Shown: positions 40,240-51,905, numbered from the stretch's first letter. The stretch is 64,000 nucleotides of DNA from Sthenelais limicola (GCA_942159475.1 OW804097.1:109802582-109866581), one strand, 5' to 3'. Numbers and translations: made by a program. The notes: generated by a model from the sequence alone, not told the origin.

Positions 40240-40879
40240 ACAACCAAAGTACTACAAACAAGACAACCCCACTAACATAAATAAACTAAGACCATACTGA
40301 ACTATCACTAACACTCACACAAAAGTTGATGTGGCAAAGTGAATGAATTTCCTTTACCCTGTGGGACACCTGTCTTTGTAACCAATACATGAAAGAGAAA
40401 TATCTTTCTTTCTGTTGCTCATAACCATAAGCCGAGATGGCAAAACAAGTAATAGGCAAATTATATGCACTGATCCTTTTATTCCTCTTCCAACGAGTAA
40501 AAAAAAAAGAAAAACCTGAATGTATATACAAATCTCTTTCATATTCAAATCTGTAAAGCGATATTCCTACCACTGAACACTCACCATAAGTTGAAGTGGC
40601 AAAGTGAGGAAAAGTTTATTATTATTTATAATCCACAAACACTCTATGAAAATAGAAAGTGGCATGGTGGAACTCAATTTAAAAAGACATCTCTATAAAG
40701 ATTTCTCTGCCTAAATCAATGATTGTGTAACTTAGAATTTATCACTCCATACTTTTCATGTTTATATGTATAAAAAATGAACATAGAATCTCTGTACAAA
40801 TCAATTTGCATCTTGGCCCGACAGAACTAACCCTGAGTCGGCAACCAAGTCGAAATAAAATCCTTAAAAAAAAAAAAAG
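40240..40879 (+). other. LINE-1 3' untranslated region and poly-A tail
   Basis: Non-coding, with TGGCAAA words spaced about 110-160 bases apart (near 40330, 40438, 40598) that echo those in the inter-ORF region. Ends in AAATAAAATCCTT followed by about thirteen A and then the target duplication TTAGG. Confidence 0.7.
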
Positions 40880-40884
40880 TTAGG

Positions 40885-41498
40885 CTGCAATTTGGCCAAT
40901 ACTAGATAAATTTGAGTATATTCGGCATTGCATTGATTCTAGCAATCTGGTTAGTTAGGTTAAACTGTGTTTTGAACTTTATTTTCGTCTGAAATTTGGG
41001 TTATTTGAGAGGATTGGTGAAGTTGAATTGTACATTTTCTGAAATTCTGACCCATTTATTAAATGTCCTTCATGTGTCCTATCATTGGAATCGGCTTGAT
41101 CTCATCTTTTCAAATATAATATTTCAAAATCCATTGTTGGCGACGTGTGTCTCAGGAAAACATTACATTTGATATTCACTCTTACATTGTGATTGCGATA
41201 TTTTTACTGTAAATAATACCTCAAGGGCTAATAGTTGGATCATTACTCTTATTCTTTTATTCATTATATTGTTAAACTGCATCTCTGTGACCAAGAGAGC
41301 GGTTTTCTTTGATGTTCCTGTACTGGGCCATACTATATCTTCCTTCCTCGCTAAGGGAGACAGAGTTTAGAGTAGACATTGATATTATTAAAAATGTAGA
41401 TTATTTCTGGTTTGTGTGGAATATTGAAGGAGCTCCGCCGAGAACATTATCTGTAATATGTGATGTGTTTCAGGAAAATGAGTCATAAGTCGCAAAAT
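40885..41498. repeat. Segmental duplication block C, copy 1
   Basis: Matches 63129-63715 from CTGCAATTTGGCCAATACTA on, with a ~30-base segment near 40942-40970 absent from the other copy. The last ~45 bases overlap the start of a family D repeat. A further, diverged and inverted relative of its first ~180 bases lies at 55384-55566. Confidence 0.85.
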
Positions 41499-41760
41499 TG
41501 ATATTTTTCAAAGTGTTTTTTTCACAAGATCACATTATTGGAATGTTCTCATGTTTTGGGAGTTCATCACTTAGACTTATATCAATCGGTGTATCAAATT
41601 TCAGGAAAATCTATATAAAACATCCTTTAGTTTTAAAGGTCACCATATGGACTACATTTAGTAACTTTACTGTTTATTGACCCCCAGAAATATTGGATAC
41701 TTCTTTTTCAAAAACGAAAATATCAAACTAAATTCTAGAAATACTTATAAGGAATTTTCT
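41455..41760 (+). repeat. Dispersed repeat family D, copy 2
   Basis: Same order of words as copy 1: GTGTTTCAGGAAAATGAGTC, TTTTTCAAAGTG, CACAAGATC, GGGAGTTCATCACTTA, GGTCACCATATGGA, TTTAGTAACTTTACTG. Immediately followed by the MITE-like element. Confidence 0.7.
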
Positions 41761-41772
41761 AAATTCCATTAA

Positions 41773-42592
41773 GGCGTTTCATAATCTGATCTGCCCAATG
41801 TCCCGTAAAAAAGCTCTGTTATTGCCCTCTCCATTCCGTTATCCTCCGCTCGTAGGATCCGCTATTTCCGTTGTTAACGGACACTAGAAGTATTGTAATT
41901 ACCTATTCCATTCCGTTACGTTCCGTTATCCCCCGCTATAGGATCCGCTATTGCCGTTCTTAATGGACCTCTTAACCAAGCTGAAAACAAAAACTTATGT
42001 AACTCTGGTCTTATTCATGGTATAATAATGTATTATATTGTGAGAATTCAATACAATATATCAAACGAAAGGTAATCATATCACCTTATATCATGTACGA
42101 AGCTGTAGGATTAGTATTTTGGCCGGTACTCCGTGAAATATGAAATTGAAATAAGCGCCCCCTAGCAGCCATTTGTGATGATATTTTGGGGTTCCGGACT
42201 CCCCAGACCCCCCAGCATCCGCCCCAGACTGCATGGCTCTTCTATGTCCAGAAGAAATGTTAAGCATTGGATGGATATTGTTATATCATATGACAAGAAT
42301 AGCCTACCCTGAATATGACAAGAACCCTGGTCAAAAATTGTTTTTTTTAAAAGAATGCTCACCTAAAAACATCTAATAACTAGCAATGAACAGCTATAGA
42401 CAGGATGAAATGTGTTTATTTGGTATTTATTTCATGTAAAATTAGTGAAAAATAGTTCTGCAAAAAATGCGGAGACTTAGCGGAAAAGTAGAGGAAATCT
42501 GTCCCGCTATTACTTAGGAAACGTAATAGGGGAAATCCGCTAAATCCGCTAATGTTCTACTCCACTCCACACCACTATTAGTTATGAAACGG
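41773..42592. mobile_element. MITE-like element with short inverted ends
   Basis: Left end GGCGTTTCATAA and right end TTATGAAACGGCC are inverted. Inside, two direct copies of CATTCCGTTAnnnnCCGCT...AGGATCCGCTATT lie at about 41843 and 41913, and complementary GGAAATCCGCTAAATCCGCT words lie near 42530, so the element can fold. The ~66-codon frame inside is not a gene. No clear target duplication. Superfamily not assigned. Confidence 0.5.
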
Positions 42593-42597
42593 CCCCC

Positions 42598-43339
42598 AGG
42601 TTGCCCCTCATAGCAATGGCCCACTAGAATGGCGCTGTGCATAGTGATTAGCCTACACACAAACAAATCATGATCAAGCATTACATAAGTTTTCATTTGA
42701 TAATATTTCTACAAAATATACATTATTCTACCTTATATAAAGCATACACAATAAATTAGGGAACTAACAATTACAATATTCTAAGCATCTGAAGTTAGTT
42801 ACCTGATCAACCATTATGTTAGTTTGAAAATAATTGAACCCACTGCTGAGAATCAAATAGAACTGTGAACTTTGTGCATATGACCTGAATAATAATATTT
42901 TGAAAATAAAATAAGTGCCATCTCATGTGTAAAGAAATGAACCCAACAATATCAATTCTGATGATCCCTATTTGGGAACATAACACCCAACTGGGCCCAA
43001 TGTATGATTACATTGGGCGATAGTTACATGGCCACAGCCTGACTTTATTATTATATTGTTTTTAAATTTTGTTATTGGGAACATGCATGTGAACCGCTAT
43101 GATACTGTATATCAGTACAGACCTGCTACACCAGTGGTGCATACCGGTGTCTCTGCTGTATCTACTGCCTGCATTCTTCCTCACCTCTGTGCTGAGAAAC
43201 TAGAGATCTAGTACTCAAGGTCAGACATCAATCTTCATAATGTTTTCTAGTTTGTAGAATTGTTATTGGGTCCTGACATTTCTGCGTTGCATGCAGACAT
43301 TACTCAGTTATTGGACAAAGTATAACCTGCTTATTGACA
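42598..43339. other. Intergenic, no gene seen
   Basis: AT-rich. A small inverted pair GGGCCCAATGTA/TACATTGGGC sits near 42994-43019. Nothing else supported. Confidence 0.45.
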
Positions 43340-43700
43340 ATTGCTTCACAAAATTTATATTTTTCAAAGTGTTTTATTCACAAGAACTGTTGCTCAGAAT
43401 GTTTTAATTATTAGAGTGGTTAGCGCTGTTAGTAGCATGAAAACAAATACTAAATTTGAAGACTGTGCATCAAATATATTTATGCATATCTGAGGTTATC
43501 CTAAGGAGTGCATTGAAGTACTTTACTACGGTGATTATTTGACCATCAAAAATTAGTGCTATTTTTTTTCATGCATAAAACAATGTAAAAAGTACTACCA
43601 TCATTGGAATCCTCTTGACCTCATCTTTTCAAAGATGATAATATCTCAAAATCTATTAATTTACAACATATGACTATGGTATATATGACAGTATACAACT
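43340..43700 (+). repeat. Dispersed repeat family D, copy 3
   Basis: Diverged copy: TATTTTTCAAAGTGTTTTAT, CACAAGAACT, ATCAAATATATTTATGC, then ATCATTGGAATCCTCTTGAC, CATCTTTTCAAAGATGATAA and ATCTCAAAATC. Confidence 0.6.
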
Positions 43701-44819
43701 ATATCTGAGGCGGCAAACTCACACATGACAGAACTAGACGTTTAATAGCAATGCCTGACAACAAATACCTCAAACACACAGCGGTCTGTTGGGTTGAATT
43801 TCTACAATTGCAATTTTCTGAAAATTTTGTAGACCTTGTTCCATTCTCTTTATATATTGTGGTCAAGATATGTGGCAGTAAATGTTATGGTTCTGGTGGG
43901 GATGCCTGTGGTCTTGTAGTCCAAACATGGTCCATTATAGACTGGCTTCTGATGTAATTGTGCAGTACATATTGTACATTAACTCCATATTTCTTAGATT
44001 AGATATAGTTAATGTTAACAATGGGTTGCACTGGGATATAACCACAATAGCTGATGACAAGGTGGATTGTTTACATTAGAACCTGTGATGTAGATGGGCT
44101 GAGCCATGGCCCCGGATGTAAGGAATCGTTTTATTTCCATCAAGGCCAATACTTTTAGTAAGTTCAAGTGTAAAAACGCTATGTCCATCATGGATATTCC
44201 CAGGTATTGAAGTGCTTAGCCTATAGTAGTTCTAGTATGGGATGGGAGAGAGAGCAAGAGATTAAATCTCTAAGGAGAGAGAGGAGGAAATCATTATACT
44301 GTAGAACTCTGGCTCAATTTCATATAAGTTTTTGCAATGAAGGTTGTGCAGGCAGACACCAGAACAGGACAATGAAAAGTATTTATAAAAACTGAAGAAG
44401 GTGGCTACACAAAATACCAACAGGATGCTATATAAAGAGGCAATAGGCCTCCCAAGCAAAATAAATGTACATCACAGTACAGTATTAAATGATTTTGCGT
44501 ATATAGTCCTGACCCTTGCAGGTCAGAAAAAATGGCGAGTAGAAATACAAATGCATCATGACGGGAGTCTTTATGGGTGTTATGATGTAAACAAAGACGT
44601 CAACATCAACTAAGACAAACATGAATTTAATGTTATCAATAAATCTGTTATGCTTGAGTACATTTTGATAAGTAACAGCAGGACTAACCTTGGCTTCGGT
44701 ATTGAACTGCATGCGCTATGCGCACTTGGTTGAATAGCTTCGCCGCACGATGATACGGCTTCCTGCTCCATCCCTTGGTCATTTTTGTCTTAATATCATC
44801 TTAGCATTAGTATATGTCT
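43701..44819. other. Intergenic, no gene seen
   Basis: Short frames on both strands (60-75 codons) lack recognisable features. A potential exon here cannot be excluded but nothing supports one. Confidence 0.4.
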
Positions 44820-44943
44820 AATGTGATGTGTAAATGTTCCAGTGAAATGATTCACAAGTGGCAAAAATGTTATTTTCCAAAGTGGTTTGTTTATCCACAA
44901 GATCTCTTTGTTGGGATGTTCAAATTATTGGGGGTTTAGCACT
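44820..44943 (+). repeat. Dispersed repeat family D, copy 4, left half
   Basis: TGTGATGTGTAAATGTTCCA, TTCACAAGTGGCAAAAATG, CACAAGATCTCTTTGTTGGG, GGGGGTTTAGCAC. It is cut at TTAA by the 1.83-kb element and resumes at 46772. Confidence 0.7.
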
Positions 44944-46771
44944 TTAAAGGGGAACCCTGGACTGCGTATAATAGCATTTCAGACGTTGGAAAAAACTACA
45001 ATTTGATGTTCTTTACATTGTACTATGTAATTCGATCATTTATAAGTAATTGGGGAGTGATTTCGTCTTGTTCTAACTAGCTATTATCCGGTATGTTGGC
45101 GGGAACAATATTCCCAGAATGCTATGGGAACATGACGTCAGCAGAGCACTAGCACACTTCCGTCTTCTGTTGGCCTAAGGTGTTTGGCCAAACCCTTTTT
45201 TTGATTGATGCCTATCTATGAGGCATATGGGTGTTACACCTGAACTTCAGGCAAAGGAAAGACCCCAAGGATCTCATTCTTTGCTCGAATTGGTAGCCTT
45301 CAACCCCTAAGAGAGGATTGGAATAAATTTCCTCTTCCTCATTCTCATCCACCTTGTTCACTAGCCATGTTGACTGGGCTGCACAGCCACGTGTAACGTA
45401 CAGGCACGGCAGAACGTGGGGGGGGGGGCAAGGGGGGCACCTGCCCCCCCCCCCCCCAAATAACTATAGCAATTATGTTACATTTTGAAAATTTTATTGG
45501 CCAAATAATGAGTTGTCACATACCGAATCTTGTTGTTATTTATGTCTATTGCTTAATCAGCCATGGTAACTGAGGAATGAATAATAATTATGGAATATAC
45601 TTAAACTATTTTTTCGTATTAGAAATTGAGTCTGTTTGAAACGCGTTATTTTGATGTACATGATCACTTTATAGCTTAACGAATTGTTCCTCTGTCAGAA
45701 ATGTTTCCTCTGGAAACTTAGATTAAATGGCATGACCGGTATAGGGAGAGTACGCAATGCAGATAAAGGAGTGATCCTATTTGCCTTTAGGGAAGATTAT
45801 GCATTTAATTGCTATTAATATTTTACATTCGTGCAGGAAGTTCTCCCTAGTGGAGGTTTGTCATTACAAAAAATATTTCACGTTCTAACTGTAAATTTAT
45901 GGTCAAAATCTGATCTGGAGATGTTCTCCACAATCAGAATAATCACGACGTGTGACTCATTTTCTTGCAAACATTTACAATACCGATATGTCAAATTTAG
46001 TGAAACATTATATCTTCTTGAAACACACTTATTTTTATGTGGTATACAACTACAGTTGTGCTGAGTATATCCTGAAAAAATGGGAAGAATTAAGGGTCAT
46101 TTTCATTATAATAATGTGGATTTAAGCCCTTACATTGCCTCCCCTAGGCAACGTAATTTTGAGCCACTTTAAGTGTCACTTAAATTTTACGTGAAGCCTA
46201 TTTAAGTATTTGGCACCGCTATTTGGATTTATGTGGGTCACTTAAATATTTACGTGACTCACGTAACGTTTAAGTGAATATTATGCACCTACCCCAATAA
46301 GTTGATCTGATCAAATCGCTATTACCCTCAGGGTAATAATGGTATAGCAATGTATACAGTGGTAAGACTAATGAAATCATAAGTAATACGTTTAGACATG
46401 ATTCATGGAAAACTAAGAGAATCAATTTTCCCACCTCCCCTTCCCCCCCCCTCTCCCAAAAAAGTTTGCCCCCCCCAATATTTTATCTGTTCCACTCTGC
46501 CTGCCGTACTGTTTACTATTAACTCTCACACTCATTAGACCGTGACCATGCACTGACCACATACCGGTAATGAACAGGCCCAAGTTAGTGTCATACACAG
46601 GGCAATATGGCAGCACTCAGGACACGCTTTTGAGAGAGCGGGAAAGAAATTACTTGATTGATTCTGGCAATATCATTGCCCAGAAACCAGTATTATAATG
46701 TGGGTCCTCAGTTATCAGCCATAATTGAGCTGTATGACCAGCAAGTGTTCCAACCCAGAGTTTTACTTTAA
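44944..46771 (+). mobile_element. TTAA-flanked 1.83-kb element, copy 1
   Basis: Flanked by TTAA on both sides (44944-44947, 46768-46771) and inserted inside a family D repeat whose two halves rejoin cleanly across it, so this is a discrete element of 1828 bases. The ends are imperfectly inverted: AAGGGGAACCCTGG on the left and (reverse complement) AAGTAAAACTCTGG on the right. It is nearly identical to the inverted copy at 49119-50953. No transposase frame is present. TTAA targets are typical of piggyBac-type transposons (family knowledge), so this is probably a non-autonomous relative. Internal features: a G-run/C-run hairpin at about 45418-45457, a TGACGTCA palindrome near 45133, and repeated TTTACGTGA/CACTTAAA words near 46160-46280. 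Confidence 0.8.
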
Positions 46772-47030
46772 GACATATAAATACAAATACCAAATTTCAA
46801 GACATTGTATTAAATATGTCCTTGCAGTTTGAAGGTCATCCTATAGAGTATAGATAGATAGTTTAGATTTTAATTTTAATTTAATTGCCGATGCAGAAAT
46901 ATTGCAAAAGCTTTTTTCAAACATAAATCATATAAATCAATCCTAAAATATAGAACCATTTCTTAGATGTCCTCAATGTTTACCATCATTGGAATTGGTT
47001 CAATCTCACATATAATCTATCACATCACAT
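46772..47030 (+). repeat. Dispersed repeat family D, copy 4, right half
   Basis: Continues copy 4: ACAAATACCAAATTTCAAGA, ATTAAATATGTCCTTGC, GAAGGTCATCCTATAGAGTA, then ATCATTGGAATTGGTTCAAT and a CACAT microsatellite. Confidence 0.7.
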
Positions 47031-48029
47031 CACATATAATCTCATAGCAACTGAAAAGGTTAGGGTCTATTATTCCTTATTCTCTATTAATAGCAGATCT
47101 TTGGATTCTGCTGGGGTTCTGGATACTTATAAATTACTGTTTGGACAGGAAGTGGTCAAACCGGAAAACGGATGAAGTAAATTATTGTTCGGATTCAGGG
47201 GTTTATTTTGCGGATGTAGATTTATTTTGCGGATGTAGTTAAAATAAACCCCAGTCGGCGTTTCCGCTCAATCAGTCACTTACCTCATCAACTAGTTGTT
47301 TGTCGCCTAAATATCACTCCCAATAGCTCCAAAATCACCGATAATGTTCCAAATATCATTGTAGAAGGATATTCCGCTTGCTGAATGGTGGTGAACAACG
47401 AAATAGGGAATAATCGATTTGTCAATTCCTGCAAATCATCGTCATGTTCGCCACAAGCGGCCATGACAGTTCCAGGTTCAGGGTTCAAGGTCGGGTCTTA
47501 ACTAGAGTTTTTTGGTTGTTTTTCGTCGATTCCGCGTTCAGTTTGGAACGTGTATGAAGTCCTGGTCACATTAAAGTCATTCCTCCACTGTTTCCGATGG
47601 AAATATTAGCCATTTTTAAGTTTTTAGGGCATAGGGTTCGCCATAACGTGACGACGATAGACATCGTGCGAGCGATATTTCATGATACAATGGCTGCCTC
47701 CCCTCGTGGGGTCAAGCCCAGGCTATGTAAAACTCTACACAATATCTCCAAAATCACCGATAATGTTCCAAATATCCTTGTACTTAGCATGATCTGCTTG
47801 CTGAATGGTGGTAAGCAACGAAATAGGGAATAATCCAAGTAATCACAGCCTAGGCCTCGACACGTGACGACAGTAGACATCGTGCAAGCTCCGGTTTGTT
47901 GACGTGCGGGCACTTTCGAATGAAATCCTCCGTGCGCTATTTAGACTACCGTACAACATGCAACGCCATGTGCACGGTGCACAGAGTGGCTATGCCGAAG
48001 TCGCCAAACTGCTTCCGCCTTGCTTGATC
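47031..48029. repeat. Region with a ~95-bp duplicated segment
   Basis: CCAAAATCACCGATAATGTT and the following ~75 bases occur at about 47329-47422 and again at 47748-47842 with a few changes; the repeat includes GCTTGCTGAATGGTGGT and CAACGAAATAGGGAATAATC. Two TTATTTTGCGGATGTAG words lie in tandem near 47205-47240. The short minus-strand frames that cross the repeats look like shadows of the duplication. Confidence 0.6.
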
Positions 48030-48565
48030 GCTCGCACGTAACACGCATGGCTTCTGAAATCGCCATTCATTGAATACTTGATTCCCGTAGACTAAATCTT
48101 CACTATCGGGCTAAAACTATATTTAAAAAATTTCTACCGATTCAAATGTTTTATTTATTTCTTTTTTAAGTCCCTAGACACACGCAACACGGCATTCGAT
48201 AACCGGAAGTCTCCGATGCTTTGGATAGCAAGCAGCGGATCCTTGCGAAAACACGCCGGCCGGTTTGAAAAGTAACATCAGTAAATACGCACCTCTGATT
48301 GGCTGTTCTACCTGGCTGTTCGTTCTGCCAGCCGTCGCGTTACCACCAAGATCCCGACTAAAGCGTGCAAACTTGCGGGCGCGTAAACACATGGTTTCTG
48401 AACTCGCCATTCATTTATTACTTGATTTCCATAGAGGAAAACTTCGCTATCGGCTTAAAACAACATTTAAAACATTTCTACCGATTCAAATCTTTTATTT
48501 ATTTCTTTTTTAAGTCCCTAGACACACGGACACGGCATTCGTAAACCGGAAGTATGATGCTTGGT
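48030..48565. repeat. Two ~190-bp direct repeats offset by ~348 bp
   Basis: About 48030-48225 and 48378-48565 share CATGG(C/T)TTCTGAA(A/C)TCGCCA, TTTCTACCGATTCAAAT, TTATTTATTTCTTTTTTAAG, CCCTAGACACACG and AACCGGAAGT. The sequence between them is single-copy. No coding support. Confidence 0.7.
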
Positions 48566-48928
48566 TGCCTGCAAAAAGTGGAAGCTTCGTTTGTTTCTGG
48601 AACGGAGGGTGCGGCTGACGTAAACGACATTCTGAAGTTATGATTACGTGTACATATGTGATATTGGTTAGAAATAGGTAAAATAATCTAAATATTAGAA
48701 TGTGATGGGTTAAAATGTGTAAAACATCCTGATTTGGATGTTATAAAGGCTGCATTTGACTCGGTCCTTTCCATGTCAGACGTAAAAGAGTAACCCATGT
48801 GTTCGAGTGGAGGAGCTAAATTATTGAAATTCATCCTGCTGTAAGTACATCTACAACCTTTTTTGAAGCCTAATTTTGGTTAATATGTGTTTAAACAGTA
48901 GTATTGAATCCAAAAATCGGCTATTAAA

Positions 48929-49052
48929 GTGATTAATTCTCTCGATTTTGTGTCTTCGGCTTTTGCTTGAAAATAAACCCCTCGGCCCTCCGGGCCTCGG
49001 GGTTTATTTTCAAGCAAATGCCTCAGACACAAAATCTCGAGAAATTAATCAC
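48929..49052. repeat. 124-bp near-perfect palindrome (hairpin)
   Basis: Arms of about 58 bases are reverse complements with a few mismatches: outer GTGATTAATT/AATTAATCAC, inner GCTTGAAAATAAACCCC/GGGGTTTATTTTCAAGC, with the centre CCTCCGGG. It ends 66 bases before the second TTAA element. Confidence 0.9.
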
Positions 49053-49118
49053 ATAATAAGAATATCTACTATTATTATTGGTAGCATTCTAGAATATTAT
49101 ATTTCAATATCTATTGGT

Positions 49119-50953
49119 TTAAAGTAAAACTCTGGGTTGGAACACTTGCTGGTCATACAGCTCAATTATGGCTGATAACTGAGGACCCACATTATAATAC
49201 TGGTTTCTGGGCAATGATATTGCCAGAATCAATCAAGTAATTTCTTTCCCGCTCTCTCAAAAGCGTGTCCTGAGTGCTGCCATATTGCCCTGTGTATGAC
49301 ACTAACTTGGGCCTGTTCATTACCGGTATGTGGTCAGTGCATGGTCACGGTCTAATGAGTGTGAGAGTAAATAGTAAACAGTACGGCAGGCAGAGTGGAA
49401 CAGATAAAATATTGGGGGGGGCAAACTTTTTTGGGAGAGGGGGGGGGAAGGGGAGGTGGGAAAATTGATTCTCTTAGTTTTCCATGAATCATGTCTAAAC
49501 GTATTACTTATGATTTCATTAGTCTTACCACTGTATACATTGCTATACCATTATTACCCTGAGGGTAATAGCGATTTGATCAGATCAACTTATTGGGGTA
49601 GGTGCATAATATTCACTTAAACGTTACGTGAGTCACGTAAATATTTAAGTGACCCACATAAATCCAAATAGCGGTGCCAAATACTTAAATAGGCTTCACG
49701 TAAAATTTAAGTGACACTTAAAGTGGCTCAAAATTACGTTGCCTAGGGGAGGCAATGTAAGGGCTTAAATCCACATTATTATAATGAAAATGACCCTTAA
49801 TTCTTCCCATTTTTTCAGGATATACTCAGCACAACTGTAGTTGTATACCACATAAAAATAAGTGTGTTTCAAGAAGATATAATGTTTCACTAAATTTGAC
49901 ATATCGGTATTGTAAATGTTTGCAAGAAAATGAGTCACACGTCGTGATTATTCTGATTGTGGAGAACATCTCCAGATCAGATTTTGACCATAAATTTACA
50001 GTTAGAACGTGAAATATTTTTTGTAATGACAAACCTCCACTAGGGAGAACTTCCTGCACGAATGTAAAATATTAATAGCAATTAAATGCATAATCTTCCC
50101 TAAAGGCAAATAGGATCACTCCTTTATCTGCATTGCGTACTCTCCCTATACCGGTCATGCCATTTAATCTAAGTTTCCAGAGGAAACATTTCTGACAGAG
50201 GAACAATTCGTTAAGCTATAAAGTGATCATGTACATCAAAATAACGCGTTTCAAACAGACTCAATTTCTAATACGAAAAAATAGTTTAAGTATATTCCAT
50301 AATTATTATTCATTCCTCAGTTACCATGGCTGATTAAGCAATAGACATAAATAACAACAAGATTCGGTATGTGACAACTCATTATTTGGCCAATAAAATT
50401 TTCAAAATGTAACATAATTGCTATAGTTATTTGGGGGGGGGGGGGGGGGGGGGGCAGGTGCCCCCCTTGCCCCCCCCCCACGTTCTGCCGTGCCTGTACG
50501 TTACACGTGGCTGTGCAGCCCAGTCAACATGGCTAGTGAACAAGGTGGATGAGAATGAGGAAGAGGAAATTTATTCCAATCCTCTCTTAGGGGTTGAAGG
50601 CTACCAATTCGAGCAAAGAATGAGATCCTTGGGGTCTTTCCTTTGCCTGAAGTTCAGGTGTAACACCCATATGCCTCATAGATAGGCATCAATCAAAAAA
50701 AGGGTTTGGCCAAACACCTTAGGCCAACAGAAGACGGAAGTGTGCTAGTGCTCTGCTGACGTCATGTTCCCATAGCATTCTGGGAATATTGTTCCCGCCA
50801 ACATACCGGATAATAGCTAGTTAGAACAAGACGAAATCACTCCCCAATTACTTATAAATGATCGAATTACATAGTACAATGTAAAGAACATCAAATTGTA
50901 GTTTTTTCCAACGTCTGAAATGCTATTATACGCAGTCCAGGGTTCCCCTTTAA
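49119..50953 (-). mobile_element. TTAA-flanked 1.83-kb element, copy 2 (inverted)
   Basis: TTAA at 49119-49122 and 50950-50953; 1835 bases. It is the reverse complement of 44944-46771 with near identity; two frames inside translate identically in both copies simply because the DNA is the same. The main visible difference is homopolymer length, a G run of about 22 near 50431-50452 against shorter runs in copy 1. The two copies make a large inverted repeat with 2.35 kb between them. Confidence 0.8.
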
Positions 50954-51610
50954 GGGTCTAATTCTTTTAGTTATTATTACTTAACATTGCTTATCATATC
51001 ATATCCTATGAATATCTCAGCCTGTGAAATGCCAAAATGTCCAATATTTATAGCAAGTTTGATGTGCAACATAAAAACATAGCATCTGGTGTTTTTATGT
51101 CGCACATATTTGCAATTGTATAGAAATTATTAATTTCTTTTTTCAGAAGGTTACATCAAAGGGTAGCAGGGGTCACAGTATGAGGGGGGTTACTATCCAA
51201 ATTCAGATTACATATATCAATATATGACAAAATGACACTCCAATTTTGGAGGTAATGAAATGATCAATAATATTTAAGTTTATCACACTTTTAGTTTTTT
51301 TTTATGCATTATTGCCATTAATTATTTTATGACAAAGTCACTGAAATGATGCTACTAATATACTCTTTGGTGGTATGATGATGGTACAAATGTACTCTGT
51401 GCCCCTCAGCATGCATTATAGAATCTTAGTAGGATAATAATGCACAATGAGGCCTTCATCATGCATCTCTACTAATTTGATAATGTGATAAATGGGCTGT
51501 CGCTTGCTGGTGCATTAGTACCATCCTCTGCCTTTCTTGAGAATGGATTATTGCCACGTGGCATTGGTCCTCCTGTGAAAAGGAAATAATCTGAGGCTCT
51601 TCTTTCTCCC
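50954..51610. other. Intergenic, no gene seen
   Basis: AT-rich; no recognisable protein, RNA gene or boundary. Confidence 0.4.
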
Positions 51611-51905
51611 CCATCTTCTCTTATCTCTTATCTCACCTCTCATTAGGGGACCCCTGCCGCCCCGCCCTCTGACAGTAGTAGACATAATTGTGACCACATG
51701 TGCATGTCTTTACATTTGTTGGGAAAAGAAATAATAGTCACAGAAACTTTGTAGTGGAATCAATAAATTCTACCAGTTTGTAGGATAATAATCCTTTTTT
51801 ATTCATATTCCTACCATGTATAGATCTAAAGTTAGAAGATAAGCCCTTACTGTTATTTATATAGTTCAACCTGAGCTGCGTGAGGAAATTCTCTTGGAAG
51901 ATCCT
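51611..51905. repeat. About 300-bp direct repeat, left copy
   Basis: Shares with 52721-53035: ATTAGGGGACCC, GACATAATT, AATTGTGACCACATG, AAATAATAGTCACAGAA, TTCTACCAGTTTGTAGGATA, and AGTTAGAAGATAAGCCCTTA. The copies differ by several percent and small indels. Confidence 0.8.

Larger units (their letters stand above)
22966..40879 (+). mobile_element. LINE-1 (local name): 5'-truncated CR1/jockey-type LINE split by nested insertions
   Basis: Bounded by a 5-base target duplication TTAGG (22961-22965 and 40880-40884); the duplicate copy has a single TTAGG at 63124-63128, so both ends are fixed by comparison. Own parts: end of an SGNH ORF1 (22969-23343), inter-ORF region, endonuclease and RT pieces (24106-25841, 26428-26681, 39369-40239), 3' untranslated region and poly-A (about 40866-40878). 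Frameshifts and stops show it is old and dead. Two insertions interrupt it, at 25846-26423 and 26682-39368. Confidence 0.9.

Noticed and set aside
45831..46064. A 78-codon frame translated identically at 45831-46064 and 49826-50059
   Set aside because: Identity comes from the two inverted TTAA elements; there is no protein-like composition or domain.
44944..50953. A single 6-kb transposon with 1.83-kb terminal inverted repeats
   Set aside because: Copy 1 splits a family D repeat on its own and each arm has TTAA on both sides, so two separate insertions explain it better.
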